The notes below the pieces were generated by a model. It saw only the letters and a list, made by a program, of their open reading frames with translations, was not told the DNA's origin and ran no database searches. This document shows positions 13,268-19,448 of a DNA stretch of 20,863 nucleotides, one piece after another. The first letter of the stretch is position 1; every line of letters starts with the position of its first letter. This DNA comes from a virus, in the IMG/VR virus record IMGVR_UViG_3300037146_000035, positions 1 to 20,863 of that record. One strand, 5' to 3'. The translations under genes were made by a program, and so were the position numbers.

Positions 13268-14812
13268 CGCCGCCGCGGCCATATCCTCCAACCGGATGAA
13301 CCCCGGCGGGTCGGCTGAGCGGTCGGGCTCTGACTGCTCGGGCTCCTCGCCCGCGCGTTCGCGCTGCAGGCGTTCCACGATCTCGTTCAGGTCGTAGACC
13401 TCGGGGACGTCGTGCCGCTGGGTCTGCAGGCCCCACAGGGCGAGCGTGACCGCCACCAGCGGGCTGATGTCGATGCTTGAGCTCCTGCGCGACCACGCCC
13501 ATGAGTCGACGAGCGGGCGCTTGACCGCGCCGTCCAGGGCGACGGCGAGCTCGGGGGTGCCGAGGTGCTTCAGGCCCTGCTGGGCCACGGTGTCGAACAG
13601 CAGGCTGCACGCCTGGGCGTGCTCGCGCGCCGAGGTAGTGGTGATGTCCAGCTCGCCGAGCTTGGGGAGCACGCCACCGGCCGTGCCGGCGGGATCGCAC
13701 ACCAGCGCGACGGGCTTGTGCTTCTCGATCAGCTCCGCGAGCCGGTCCGGCAGCCAGCCGGTGCCCGCGCCGGTCTCGATGACCTCAACGTGGAACAGCC
13801 CGTCGGGGCGGTGCCCGGCGGCGGCGATGGAGCTGGACGCACCGTCCGGGGTGACGTCGAACGCCAGGCACACCGGGTCGAGCATCTCCGAGCCCGCGTC
13901 CTTCAGGGCGTTCCAGTCGGCGAGCGGGATCACCGGGTCGCTGGTCGCGTTCTTCCAGCGGTTCAGGTAGGCGCGCTCGAACTCGTTGAGCGCCATCCCC
14001 TGGAACTCGCTTTCGATCGCCTCGACCGTCTGGGTATGCCCGAGCGCCGGCATGCACGTCGCCCACGTCGCGGGGTCTGCGGGGTCGAGCTCGTCGGCAG
14101 CGGACCACTCGAAGTAGCAGACGGAGTGTGTGAGGGCGGCCTCGACGACCTGCCGGTACTTCTCGACCTTGTCCCACAGGTAGGGGCTGTCCTCGGGGGT
14201 GCCGGCGGTGCTCACGACCCACAGCTGAGAGCCGGGGTGGGTGCGGGTGATCATCGCCGGGCGCAGCGCCTGCTCGAGCCTCGCGTCGGGGTGGGCAAAC
14301 GCCTCATCGAGGAAGACCATGTCCAGCGTGCCGCCGTGGCCCGCCTTCTTCGTGGTCGCGACTAGGCCGACGTGTGAGCCGTTGCGGAACCTCAGCGCCT
14401 CGTGCCCGTTCGTCAGCCTCGTGCGGAACAGGCCACGCTTGTCGAACGGTGTGTGCTCGATCGCCGGGAGCCAGTCGTCGATCAGCTTCTTGCGGGCGTC
14501 GGCGCCGGTCTGGGCGGTGTAGCGGATGTTCTGCCGGCGCTCGGCGAGCGCCCGGGCGAAGACCACCGACAGGATCAGCGTCGTCTTGCCGCTCTGGCGC
14601 GGGACCGTCAGCCCGACCTCGCGGTAGATGAACTTGCCGCTCACTGGGTCTAGCTCGAGCGCGACGTCGGCGACCTGCTGCTGCCAGGGCATCAGCGGGG
14701 TGCCGAGCTCGCGGGCAATCGAGCCCGCCGCCGCGCCGAGCGTCTTGCGGCTATGTACTCGCGGAGTCGCCCACCGGGGCAAACAGACCGGAGACGAACT
14801 CGCTTGAGTCAT
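12968..14812 (-). CDS. terL: Terminase large subunit, with a read-through C-terminal extension
   Basis: The open frame is 614 aa. Walker A is PRQSGKT at 71-77, Walker B MVFLDE at 165-170, and the coupling motif STAGT at 201-205; together these form the packaging ATPase. The nuclease half has D319 in AFDVTPD, D373 in CDPAG and D449 in SSSIDISPLV, the usual acidic triad places. The enzyme cuts and pumps DNA into the head through the portal. Residues up to about 511 (RLEDM) look native, and a length near 515 aa is usual. From there the frame runs 103 codons through the inserted rightward gene in antisense, giving a low-complexity tail that I consider a by-product. In repeat copy 1 the same sequence ends at once (RLEDMPRRR-stop). 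The ATG at 14810-14812 lies inside the small-subunit gene by 62 bp. Confidence 0.93.
   Translation of the reverse strand: MTQASSSPVCLPRWATPRVHSRKTLGAAAGSIARELGTPLMPWQQQVADVALELDPVSGKFIYREVGLTVPRQSGKTTLILSVVFARALAERRQNIRYTAQTGADARKKLIDDWLPAIEHTPFDKRGLFRTRLTNGHEALRFRNGSHVGLVATTKKAGHGGTLDMVFLDEAFAHPDARLEQALRPAMITRTHPGSQLWVVSTAGTPEDSPYLWDKVEKYRQVVEAALTHSVCYFEWSAADELDPADPATWATCMPALGHTQTVEAIESEFQGMALNEFERAYLNRWKNATSDPVIPLADWNALKDAGSEMLDPVCLAFDVTPDGASSSIAAAGHRPDGLFHVEVIETGAGTGWLPDRLAELIEKHKPVALVCDPAGTAGGVLPKLGELDITTTSAREHAQACSLLFDTVAQQGLKHLGTPELAVALDGAVKRPLVDSWAWSRRSSSIDISPLVAVTLALWGLQTQRHDVPEVYDLNEIVERLQRERAGEEPEQSEPDRSADPPGFIRLEDMAAAALAVFAVPLAVHLASVRRVEVLAENGEDRARGRAFEQLERHVHLARHGAFRPGMVGTRLADVAVRLRPPVINGLGVPVILRLALRVEHQLAVRVIQERLH
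13264..13311. repeat. Direct repeat copy 2 (48 bp), within the 3' end of the terminase gene
   Basis: Partner of 12746-12792. Here the minus strand reads DPPGFIRLEDMAAAALA in the terminase frame. An extra C relative to copy 1 shifts the frame so that the CTAG stop is missed. The rightward 149-aa gene stops at the TAG in the first four bases. Confidence 0.85.
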
Positions 14813-15077
14813 CGCTGGCCTCCTGGAAAGCGTCGATGAGCTCGCGCAGCTCCTTCGCGGTGCCGGGCTCCGCCGCCTTGTCGAACTTCGTGGCGAGCGT
14901 CCGTGCGATTGCCGCGCGCGCCTGCCCGAAGTCGTCGAGCTCGATCGAGTCGATCAGCTTCTCGACAGCGGCTAGGACGCTGGGCTTCGGCGGCCGGCGC
15001 GGGGCTCTGGGTTTGGCTTTCGCGCGTTTCGCCGCAGGTTTGGCCGGCGCCTTGGGTTTGGCTTTCGCGCGTGGCAT
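14751..15077 (-). CDS. terS: Probable terminase small subunit
   Basis: A 108-aa protein immediately before the large subunit gene, which it overlaps. Residues 1-32 are almost only Lys, Ala, Pro and Arg, with the stretch AKAKPKAPAKPA echoed as AKRAKAKPRAP. The basic tail would bind DNA. The rest is helical: LAAVEKLIDSIELDDFGQAR, ARTLATKFDKAAEPGTAKEL, RELIDAFQEA. Small subunits recognise the packaging site and regulate the large subunit. Assignment rests on position, size and the helical core, as the family diverges quickly. ATG 15075-15077 follows GAGGAG closely and lies six bases after the HNH stop. Confidence 0.7.
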   Translation of the reverse strand: MPRAKAKPKAPAKPAAKRAKAKPRAPRRPPKPSVLAAVEKLIDSIELDDFGQARAAIARTLATKFDKAAEPGTAKELRELIDAFQEASDDSSEFVSGLFAPVGDSAST

Positions 15078-15083
15078 CGCTCC

Positions 15084-15386
15084 TCACCATTCCCTCGAAG
15101 TCGCCCGCGCGCGCTTCGGCTTCCGCGCCCCGCGCGCGCTGTTGCAGCCATAGTGGACCGCCCGGAGCAGGGCCGGGTCGAGCGCCATCGAGCGCTGAGA
15201 CTGCGCATCCAGAGCGCGGGTCGCCTTGAGCGGGATCATGTGGTCGACCGATGGCGCCTTCGGATGGCGCGGGTGGACATCGCGCCGAAGCGCGCCGCCG
15301 CAGATCGCGCAGACCGTCGCGTCTTTGAGCACGAGCGCGCGCACGCGCCGCCACGCCGCGCCGCCACGTCCAGGGTGCCTGCGCAT
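15084..15386 (-). CDS. HNH endonuclease (terminase-associated)
   Basis: A 100-aa protein with a compact HNH fold: CAIC at 26-29, SVDHMIPL with the catalytic His at 49, and HYGCN at 78-82 completing the zinc Cys and HNH Asn. Small HNH proteins next to the terminase genes are common in HK97-like phages, and some are needed with the terminase for DNA packaging cuts. No clear ribosome site precedes the ATG at 15384-15386; an internal GTG start around residue 15 or 19 would still keep the whole motif. It starts the packaging set on the leftward strand and lies six bases before the small-subunit gene. Confidence 0.88.
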   Translation of the reverse strand: MRRHPGRGGAAWRRVRALVLKDATVCAICGGALRRDVHPRHPKAPSVDHMIPLKATRALDAQSQRSMALDPALLRAVHYGCNSARGARKPKRARATSREW

Positions 15387-15448
15387 CGCGCGCTACGCGA
15401 ATCGGGGAGAGAAATAAACGGCGACTGCGACGGTCGCTGATGTAGACC

Positions 15449-15468
15449 GGGGGAACGCGATGGCCCCC
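15449..15468. terminator. GGGGG/CCCCC hairpin after a small-gene stop
   Basis: GGGGG (15449-15453) pairs with CCCCC (15464-15468) around a ten-base loop. It sits directly after the stop of the 62-aa gene, in the 85-bp gap before the HNH gene. There is no T-tract, so termination is possible but not certain. It may separate the small-gene transcript from the packaging genes. Confidence 0.4.
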
Positions 15469-15471
15469 CCA

Positions 15472-15660
15472 CTAAGAGGCATAGCGCGTCTGCATCTCAA
15501 CGACTAGCGAGTCATCGGCGGGCGACGCCTTCGCCTCGATGCGGCTGTACGGTGCGGGTGCGGTGAGTGGCTGCCAGTCCTTGAACTGCTCAAGTAGCTG
15601 GTCTGTGACGATGATGGCCTTGCAGCCATCGGGCACGGTGATGGTCCTTGACTGACTCAC
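15472..15660 (-). CDS. Hypothetical 62-aa protein
   Basis: Family not recognised. The GTG start overlaps the stop of the 96-aa gene (GTGA), so it is translated with it. The N terminal half (SRTITVPDGCKAIIVTDQLL) is strand-like and ends in a helix with DWQPL. The C-terminal half is polar, with PYSRIEAKASPADDSLVVE. It has no metal site and no membrane segment. It is the last gene of the small-protein run before a strong hairpin. Confidence 0.6.
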   Translation of the reverse strand: MSQSRTITVPDGCKAIIVTDQLLEQFKDWQPLTAPAPYSRIEAKASPADDSLVVEMQTRYAS

Positions 15661-15947
15661 TGTCGTGCTGCCCTCGCTCGTATCGTCTCAGCGATCACCT
15701 GCTGCTCACACGAGCACACGTACATCTGCCATCCACTCTGTGTGTCCCTGAACATGATCTGGACTGGCTCTGACCACTGATCGAGACGTTCGGCGAGTGG
15801 ACGTGCGACCTCGACCTGCACCGTGGCCTGCTTGGCATTGACGATGCGCGTGAGCGTCTTGGCCACGAGCAGCATGTACTCGGTGTCAAGCCTTGTGGCT
15901 GTGCGCCAGAGTGCAAAGGCGAGCTGACGTGTGATTGCTTTACGCAT
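15657..15947 (-). CDS. Hypothetical 96-aa protein
   Basis: Family not recognised. The start is firm: GAGGAGACTCA precedes ATG 15945-15947. The protein opens with a helix, MRKAITRQLAFALWRTATRL, continues with TLTRIVNAKQATVQVEVARP, and has a strand pair around EPVQIMFRDT and MYVCSCEQQVIAE. The two Cys in CSC might coordinate a metal, but no partner residues are evident. It overlaps the upstream gene by 8 bp and the downstream gene by 4 bp, so it is part of a polycistronic message. Confidence 0.65.
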   Translation of the reverse strand: MRKAITRQLAFALWRTATRLDTEYMLLVAKTLTRIVNAKQATVQVEVARPLAERLDQWSEPVQIMFRDTQSGWQMYVCSCEQQVIAETIRARAARQ

Positions 15948-16269
15948 TGAGTCTCCTCAGCATCGCCGTTGCTGCGAGTTCGGGTGTCCAGCCTGATGCC
16001 TCAGCGAGCTTGTTGCCACCATAAGGGTAAGCGGCTGTGGCGCCGAGCTCGGTGTAGATCGTGATGCGGTGCGGCAGGAACGGTGGCCCGTGTTCTGACT
16101 CGTGGCCGCCTAGATGGTGCTCTGTGCAGTAGCGATCCAGCTCCACGGTCGGTGGTGTGTAGCCGGGTAGGACGAGCGCGCTCGGCTTCGGTGCGCTATT
16201 CGTCGAAGGCGGGTTTGACCGGGATCTGCGCCGGCTGCGAGGCTTGGTACGGGCTCGTCGTTTGGACAC
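15940..16269 (-). CDS. Hypothetical 109-aa protein with basic N terminus
   Basis: Family not recognised. From a GTG start (16267-16269), with GGAAGG just upstream, the first 20 residues are dominated by Arg, Lys, Ser and Pro (SKRRARTKPRSRRRSRS), a nucleic-acid-binding or disordered tail. The second half, LDRYCTEHHLGGHESEHGPP, is rich in His, and the last part ends in a helix (NKLAEASGWTPELAATAMLR). It overlaps the Ig-like gene by 74 bp in another frame. Because of that large overlap the real start may be the internal GTG at VELDRY, giving 68 aa. Confidence 0.5.
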   Translation of the reverse strand: MSKRRARTKPRSRRRSRSNPPSTNSAPKPSALVLPGYTPPTVELDRYCTEHHLGGHESEHGPPFLPHRITIYTELGATAAYPYGGNKLAEASGWTPELAATAMLRRLNA

Positions 16270-16480
16270 TGACCTTCCATATCCCCGCTTCGGTGAGTTC
16301 GATGCTCGACTTCCACACGCCGACTGAGACTTTAGTGGCTGAGCCTATGGTCTTGACGCCCTTGGTTGACTCGAACGTGAACGTCACCGAGCCAGGTTCG
16401 ACAGGCGTCGTCGGCGTTTCAGATTCGGGATTCGTGATCGTCGCCTTCGGCGTCCAGACATCGCCAACGTGGAAAGCCAT
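16196..16480 (-). CDS. Ig-like domain phage protein
   Basis: A 94-aa protein built of alternating strands: FHVGDVWTPKATITNP, SVTFTFESTKG, ATKVSVGVWKSSIEL, GIWKVSVQTTS. This matches the single-domain Ig-like or BppU-like proteins often found in phage structural clusters, with the GxW(K/Y)V strand near the end. Such proteins can sit on the virion surface and bind weakly to carbohydrate or host material. Its ATG follows the stop of the repeat protein by three bases. The assignment is by pattern, and the exact family is not certain. Confidence 0.6.
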   Translation of the reverse strand: MAFHVGDVWTPKATITNPESETPTTPVEPGSVTFTFESTKGVKTIGSATKVSVGVWKSSIELTEAGIWKVSVQTTSPYQASQPAQIPVKPAFDE

Positions 16481-16483
16481 CGC

Positions 16484-16732
16484 TCACTCGCTCTCGATCG
16501 TGATGAGTGCCTGCCGGCTGTCTGTGATCGCAATCGCCGCGGCAGCCTCGCTGGTGATGGTGATGCGCGCAAACGGGTTTTCTCCGCCGATGGTGAACGG
16601 GATCAGCAGCTCGGCGCCGATCAACGGCGCTGAGCCGCTGGTGTTCGTGATCGCGATCTGAGCCTGTGAGCTGTTCTCGATCGCGATGCGTGCCTGTGGG
16701 CGGCTTTCGATCGTGACGTGACCCTTCGCCAC
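16484..16732 (-). CDS. Ten-residue beta-repeat protein
   Basis: An 82-aa protein with a regular repeat of ten residues: HVTIESRPQA, RIAIENSSQA, QIAITNTSGS, then after an interruption (ELLIPFTIGGENPF) RITITSEAAA, AIAITDSRQA and LITIESE. Each unit holds an [IV]x[IV] strand followed by Ser/Asn and an Ala. This could form stacked strands as in a beta solenoid or beta-helix fibre. The central break divides it into two blocks of three. No family is recognised. It lies next to the Ig-like gene, so both may belong to an exposed virion part. Confidence 0.65.
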   Translation of the reverse strand: MAKGHVTIESRPQARIAIENSSQAQIAITNTSGSAPLIGAELLIPFTIGGENPFARITITSEAAAAIAITDSRQALITIESE

Positions 16733-16744
16733 TTGGCGGCCCTC

Positions 16745-17038
16745 CTACTTGAGCAAGCTCAGCGAGCGACTCGGCTCGGTGCGCTTCTGGAACTGCGAGA
16801 GCTTCTCACCGAGGAACTCCCGGACCTTGGCTTGGTCGAGCACGAGTTTTGAGGCTCCGAGGGTGAGCGCGATGCGGTCGCGGTAGGTGGAGCGACCTGT
16901 TCGCTCGAAGTGCTTGAGCAGGACGGGTGCGGCCTCCTCGAGCAAAGGCTTCAAGCGGTCGATCTCTCGCTTGGCGTGCTCCCACTGCTCGGCGGCCTCG
17001 GCGAGGGTCAGCTTGCGCTTTACGACGCGATCGGGCAT
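16745..17038 (-). CDS. Hypothetical 97-aa helical protein; probable leaderless start
   Basis: Family not recognised. ATG 17036-17038 lies six bases after a TAGACT box (minus strand, 17045-17050) and has no ribosome site, so the mRNA is probably leaderless. The protein is helical and basic: LTLAEAAEQWEHAKREIDRL, LEEAAPVLLKHFERTGRSTY, then strand-like DRIALTLGASKLVLD and a helix ending in KLSQFQKR. It resembles small phage DNA-associated proteins in style only. It is the first gene of the leftward block. Confidence 0.65.
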   Translation of the reverse strand: MPDRVVKRKLTLAEAAEQWEHAKREIDRLKPLLEEAAPVLLKHFERTGRSTYRDRIALTLGASKLVLDQAKVREFLGEKLSQFQKRTEPSRSLSLLK

Positions 17039-17044
17039 GTCTAC

Positions 17045-17054
17045 AGTCTAGACT
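17045..17054. promoter_or_regulatory. Palindromic overlapping divergent -10 boxes (AGTCTAGACT)
   Basis: The 10-bp perfect palindrome contains TAGACT on both strands (plus 17049-17054; minus 17045-17050), overlapping by two bases. Leftward it is six bases before the ATG of the 97-aa gene; rightward it is 28 bases before ATG 17083, which has GAGGTCGAGGG in its leader. No good -35 boxes are visible. RNA polymerase cannot occupy both at once. Confidence 0.5.
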
Positions 17055-17082
17055 CTCAATCAGAGGTCGAGGGTTGACAACC

Positions 17083-17328
17083 ATGAGCCGAACGACGAGC
17101 TATCCACGTTCGATCACCGGCCATGCAGTCGTGCGCTTGAAGAACGGCCACACGTTCGTCGGCGAGGCTGTGTACGACGGGCGAGTCGTGACGATCGACG
17201 GCAGCCTGCGCGTCAGCGAGCTGGTAGGCGACACGCGCATCTTCAGCTATCGCCCGCGGCGCAAGCGCACCGTGCCGCTGCACATCGTGCGGGAGATCGT
17301 GTGGGATGACGACCGCTGCGAGTGCTAG
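17083..17328 (+). CDS. Small beta-barrel-like (Sm/SH3-like) protein
   Basis: An 81-aa protein; ATG 17083 has a purine-rich stretch (GAGGTCGAGGG) upstream. It is strand-rich: HAVVRLKNGHTFVGEAVYDG, RVVTIDGSLRV, DTRIFSYRPRRKRTVPLHIV, REIVWDDD. The layout resembles the 80-aa protein at 12307-12549, and both suggest a compact barrel. The basic RPRRKR stretch might contact nucleic acid. It is the first gene of the rightward block and diverges from the leftward one at the palindromic promoter. No known family is claimed. Confidence 0.6.
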   Translation: MSRTTSYPRSITGHAVVRLKNGHTFVGEAVYDGRVVTIDGSLRVSELVGDTRIFSYRPRRKRTVPLHIVREIVWDDDRCEC

Positions 17329-17366
17329 AAGGTGTAAACACGTTCTCTCGACGAAAGGCGAAGACG

Positions 17367-17594
17367 ATGACCACCACAGAGCGCGCCATCGAGAACGATG
17401 CCACTCTCAAGAAGCTCCTGAAGGGCCCAAAGACGCGACAGCAGCTCGGCGTCACGCGCTACCGGCTACAGAAGCTCATGGCGGACAAGCTCGTCAAGCG
17501 CTCGGGCGAAGCCAAAAACCCGAAGTCCGGTGCTCGCAAGGCGGTCACGTATGAGCTGATGGCGAAGGGCAGGAAGCGGGCCGAGCGGCTATGA
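17367..17594 (+). CDS. Probable winged-helix DNA-binding protein
   Basis: A 75-aa protein. ATG 17367 is chosen since GAAAGGCGAAG precedes it; an upstream start at 17322 would overlap the previous gene. The order is a helix (ATLKKLLKG), a helix-turn-helix unit (KTRQQLGVTRYRLQKLMADK) and a wing-like pair (LVKRSG...KAVTYELMAKG), a compact winged helix. It is highly basic. Such a protein could be a repressor, activator or excisionase-type factor. It is the only clear DNA-binding regulator candidate in the window and lies close to the divergent promoters. Its 36-bp upstream region contains GGTGTAAAC, also present upstream of the membrane peptide gene at 19448. Confidence 0.65.
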   Translation: MTTTERAIENDATLKKLLKGPKTRQQLGVTRYRLQKLMADKLVKRSGEAKNPKSGARKAVTYELMAKGRKRAERL

Positions 17595-17755
17595 GCGAAG
17601 TCGCCGCCATCGTCTGGTTCGGCTGCTTCCTCGTGATGCTCGGTGCGGGGCTTTGCTTGCCGACACAGCAGCCGCGTCGCCCGTGGGCCTACATCGCAGT
17701 AGGGCTCGTCGCGACGGCGGCCGTAGTTGTCCTCGCAGTGGAAGCCGTGACCTGA
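17591..17755 (+). CDS. Two-helix membrane peptide, 54 aa
   Basis: The ATG at 17591 overlaps the preceding stop (ATGA), and its TGA shares one base with the next ATG. It encodes MSEVAAIVWFGCFLVMLGAG, a first hydrophobic helix, a short loop (PTQQPRRPW) with positive charges and a second hydrophobic helix, IAVGLVATAAVVVLAVEAV. It is probably in the cytoplasmic membrane with the positive loop inside. Small two-helix phage proteins can be holins, superinfection-exclusion factors or other membrane effectors. No lysin gene is in view, so a holin role is not supported by neighbours. Confidence 0.65.
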   Translation: MSEVAAIVWFGCFLVMLGAGLCLPTQQPRRPWAYIAVGLVATAAVVVLAVEAVT

Positions 17756-18195
17756 TGCGACGCGTAGCGGCTGGCCAGCTCAGCTTCGACGCGGCTCCGA
17801 GGGCTGGCAAGCGGCGAGTGGACGCGTCGTCGCTGAAGCTGTCCGGCGCGTTCCCTGCTCGCGCACTCATGGACGACGAGGGCCAGTACCCGCAGCTCGG
17901 TCACGGCGAGCAGGTCATCGTGCGAGTGATCGAGCTGGGATCAGGTGAGGTGATCGCCGAGGGCGTCGGCGCCGTGAAGGTCGGGTTCGAGGACAAGGCG
18001 CTCGACGGCGAGCCGTACACCATCCGCGTCCACACGGTCAAGATGGGCGACGATGACATCCCGACGCAGAACGGCGTTGCGAGAGCGGCGCAGGCGCTGA
18101 AGGACACGCTCGACGAGCACGGCATGACGATGAGCGTCGAGACTGACGTTCCTCTCAGACCTGGCAGCGGCAAGTCCGGCCGTGCCAAGCGCTGA
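17755..18195 (+). CDS. Hypothetical 146-aa protein
   Basis: Family not recognised. The ATG shares a base with the preceding stop, so translation is coupled. The N terminus has QLSFDAAPRAGKRRVDASSL, a polar and basic arm. The middle (HGEQVIVRVIELGSGEVIAE followed by GVGAVKVGFEDK) is a run of predicted strands, followed by YTIRVHTVKMGDD and a helix (NGVARAAQALKDTLDEHGM). A basic tail closes it. The beta-rich core followed by a helix is common in phage early proteins of unknown role. It overlaps the next gene by 14 bp. Confidence 0.65.
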   Translation: MRRVAAGQLSFDAAPRAGKRRVDASSLKLSGAFPARALMDDEGQYPQLGHGEQVIVRVIELGSGEVIAEGVGAVKVGFEDKALDGEPYTIRVHTVKMGDDDIPTQNGVARAAQALKDTLDEHGMTMSVETDVPLRPGSGKSGRAKR

Positions 18196-18370
18196 GCAGC
18201 CGTCGCTTGATGACGACGCGCGCGCCCGCCGAGACGAACGGATCGTGCAGCGCCTAGAGCAGCTGCGCAACCTCGTGGCCGACCTAGAGGCTCGGCTTCC
18301 GGGGTGGCGACGGGAGATCGAGGGACTGCTTGCTGAGCTGCGGGACGGTGCCGGTTCGTCGCGCGGTTAG
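18182..18370 (+). CDS. Hypothetical 62-aa coiled-coil protein
   Basis: The GTG start at 18182 lies within the last codons of the previous gene. Residues 12-55 are an unbroken amphipathic helix (RRDERIVQRLEQLRNLVADL, then EARLPGWRREIEGLLAELRD) with Leu/Ile at heptad spacing, so it probably dimerises. It has no other recognisable feature. It is the last gene of the rightward block and ends before a hairpin shared with the leftward genes opposite. Confidence 0.55.
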   Translation: MPSAEQPSLDDDARARRDERIVQRLEQLRNLVADLEARLPGWRREIEGLLAELRDGAGSSRG

Positions 18371-18458
18371 CCGGTCGCCTCAGCGGCACCGCCCGCGGGA
18401 GTAGGATACGCGGCCTTGTAGCGTCCCGGTCGCGTTCGGCGTGAATGGACGCCTTGGG

Positions 18459-18480
18459 CGCCACGTTTAGCGGCGTGGCG
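18459..18480. terminator. Hairpin between convergent genes
   Basis: CGCCACG (18459-18465) pairs perfectly with CGTGGCG (18474-18480) around an eight-base loop. It lies in the 158-bp gap between the ends of the rightward gene at 18370 and the leftward gene at 18529. That position fits a two-way terminator. No T-tract follows. I see no other feature in this gap. Confidence 0.45.
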
Positions 18481-18528
18481 TCGGCTGGGCCGAGCCGATT
18501 GGCTGCGATGAGAGGCCTCGCCCCAAGC

Positions 18529-19299
18529 CTACTCGCCGAGCTGCGCGGGTGAGACCACGTCCGAAGGGCCTTGCGATGGTGGCGAGTCCGAATCCACGTC
18601 CGGCTCATCACGGGCAAGGCTCGCCTCCGAATCTAGCACGCGGAGCGCGAGGTCGAGATGCGCCAGGTCGTGAGCGATGCGCCGAGCCCTGTTGCGCAGC
18701 TTCATGTCGGTCATTTCCCGCTGCAGTTCGCCGGCCTGCGCCTGCATCATGCTCACGCGCTCGCGCTGGGGGCTCTGGCGTTTCTGGCGTGCTGCCTCTC
18801 GTGCTCGAGCGAGATCCTTGGCGAATGGCGGCAGGTACTCGGGATCACCTGGGACGGCTTGGCGGGCGGCGACCGTCGTGAAGCCGCCGTCGGGTGCTAG
18901 GTAGACAGGTGCATCGCTCAGCGCTTCGGCCGCTTCCACCGCTTCGTCCTCGGCGTCGTCACCTCGCAGGAGCAGGAACCACACCCGCCACGTCTTGCCT
19001 GAGCGTTCAACATCGCGCACGGTGATCGTCACGGGTTTAGGGTCCCACCGCTGCACGCGGCCCATGAGCCATACCACCGAGCGTTTGCGTGGCTGGATCG
19101 CTTCGGCCCGCAGCAGGAACCGCTCGAACGGAAGCGGGGGATAGAGGTGGTAGACGCCCCCGGCTCGCACCGGGCATTTCTTGCGAGCCCTCTTTGCATC
19201 CGGTCCGAGTTTCGGGCCGTAGCGGACCGGGAGCTCAAGCACGCGTTTCCTGACCTTTCGGTCCAAGATCGCATCGAGCTCCGCCTGGGGGACGATCAA
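18529..19299 (-). CDS. Hypothetical 256-aa protein, possible PUA/ASCH-like domain and coiled-coil tail
   Basis: I take TTG 19297-19299 as the start because it overlaps the stop of the membrane peptide gene as TTGA; the frame is open further upstream but would cover that gene antiphase. Residues 1-30 are a charged helix. Residues 40-120 (KKCPVRAGGVYHLYPPLP, AIQPRKRSVVWLMGRVQRWD, PVTITVRDVERSGKTWRVWF) are a beta barrel-like set that recalls the PUA/ASCH fold, which binds RNA or modified bases; this is a weak match by eye. Residues 150-230 are helical and coiled (AREAARQKRQSPQRERVSMM), and the tail is acidic and serine-rich. Role unknown. Confidence 0.5.
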   Translation of the reverse strand: MIVPQAELDAILDRKVRKRVLELPVRYGPKLGPDAKRARKKCPVRAGGVYHLYPPLPFERFLLRAEAIQPRKRSVVWLMGRVQRWDPKPVTITVRDVERSGKTWRVWFLLLRGDDAEDEAVEAAEALSDAPVYLAPDGGFTTVAARQAVPGDPEYLPPFAKDLARAREAARQKRQSPQRERVSMMQAQAGELQREMTDMKLRNRARRIAHDLAHLDLALRVLDSEASLARDEPDVDSDSPPSQGPSDVVSPAQLGE

Positions 19300-19448
19300 C
19301 GTTCCGCCCAGACCGCGAGGACCCAGACCACGCAGAAGCCGGTGGCGATGATCGCTGCCCCGAGAGCCACCCATCCGACTGACGTGCCCCAGTAGTAGAT
19401 GGCACCGGGCCACTCGATTGCTGCGATCACGACCATCAGTCCGATCAT
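19296..19448 (-). CDS. Two-helix membrane peptide, 50 aa
   Basis: A short gene on the leftward strand. MIGLMVVIAAIEWPGAIYYW is a first hydrophobic helix and VGWVALGAAIIATGFCVVWV a second, ending in WAER. The stop TGA overlaps the TTG start of the next gene. Upstream there is no strong ribosome site, but GATACT lies ten bases before the ATG and GGTGTAAAC lies 38 bases before it. It probably spans the membrane twice. It resembles the rightward peptide at 17591 in layout but not in sequence. Confidence 0.6.
   Translation of the reverse strand: MIGLMVVIAAIEWPGAIYYWGTSVGWVALGAAIIATGFCVVWVLAVWAER

Noticed and set aside
15001-15077. Repeated GGTTTGGCTTTCGCGCGT as a binding-site repeat
   Set aside because: It encodes the repeated Lys/Ala/Pro arm of the small terminase protein, which explains it without a DNA role.
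15430-15450. CCGGTCTACATC on the minus strand as a promoter like P1 and P2
   Set aside because: The -10 lacks the final T, and the next start is more than 50 bases away; too weak to list.
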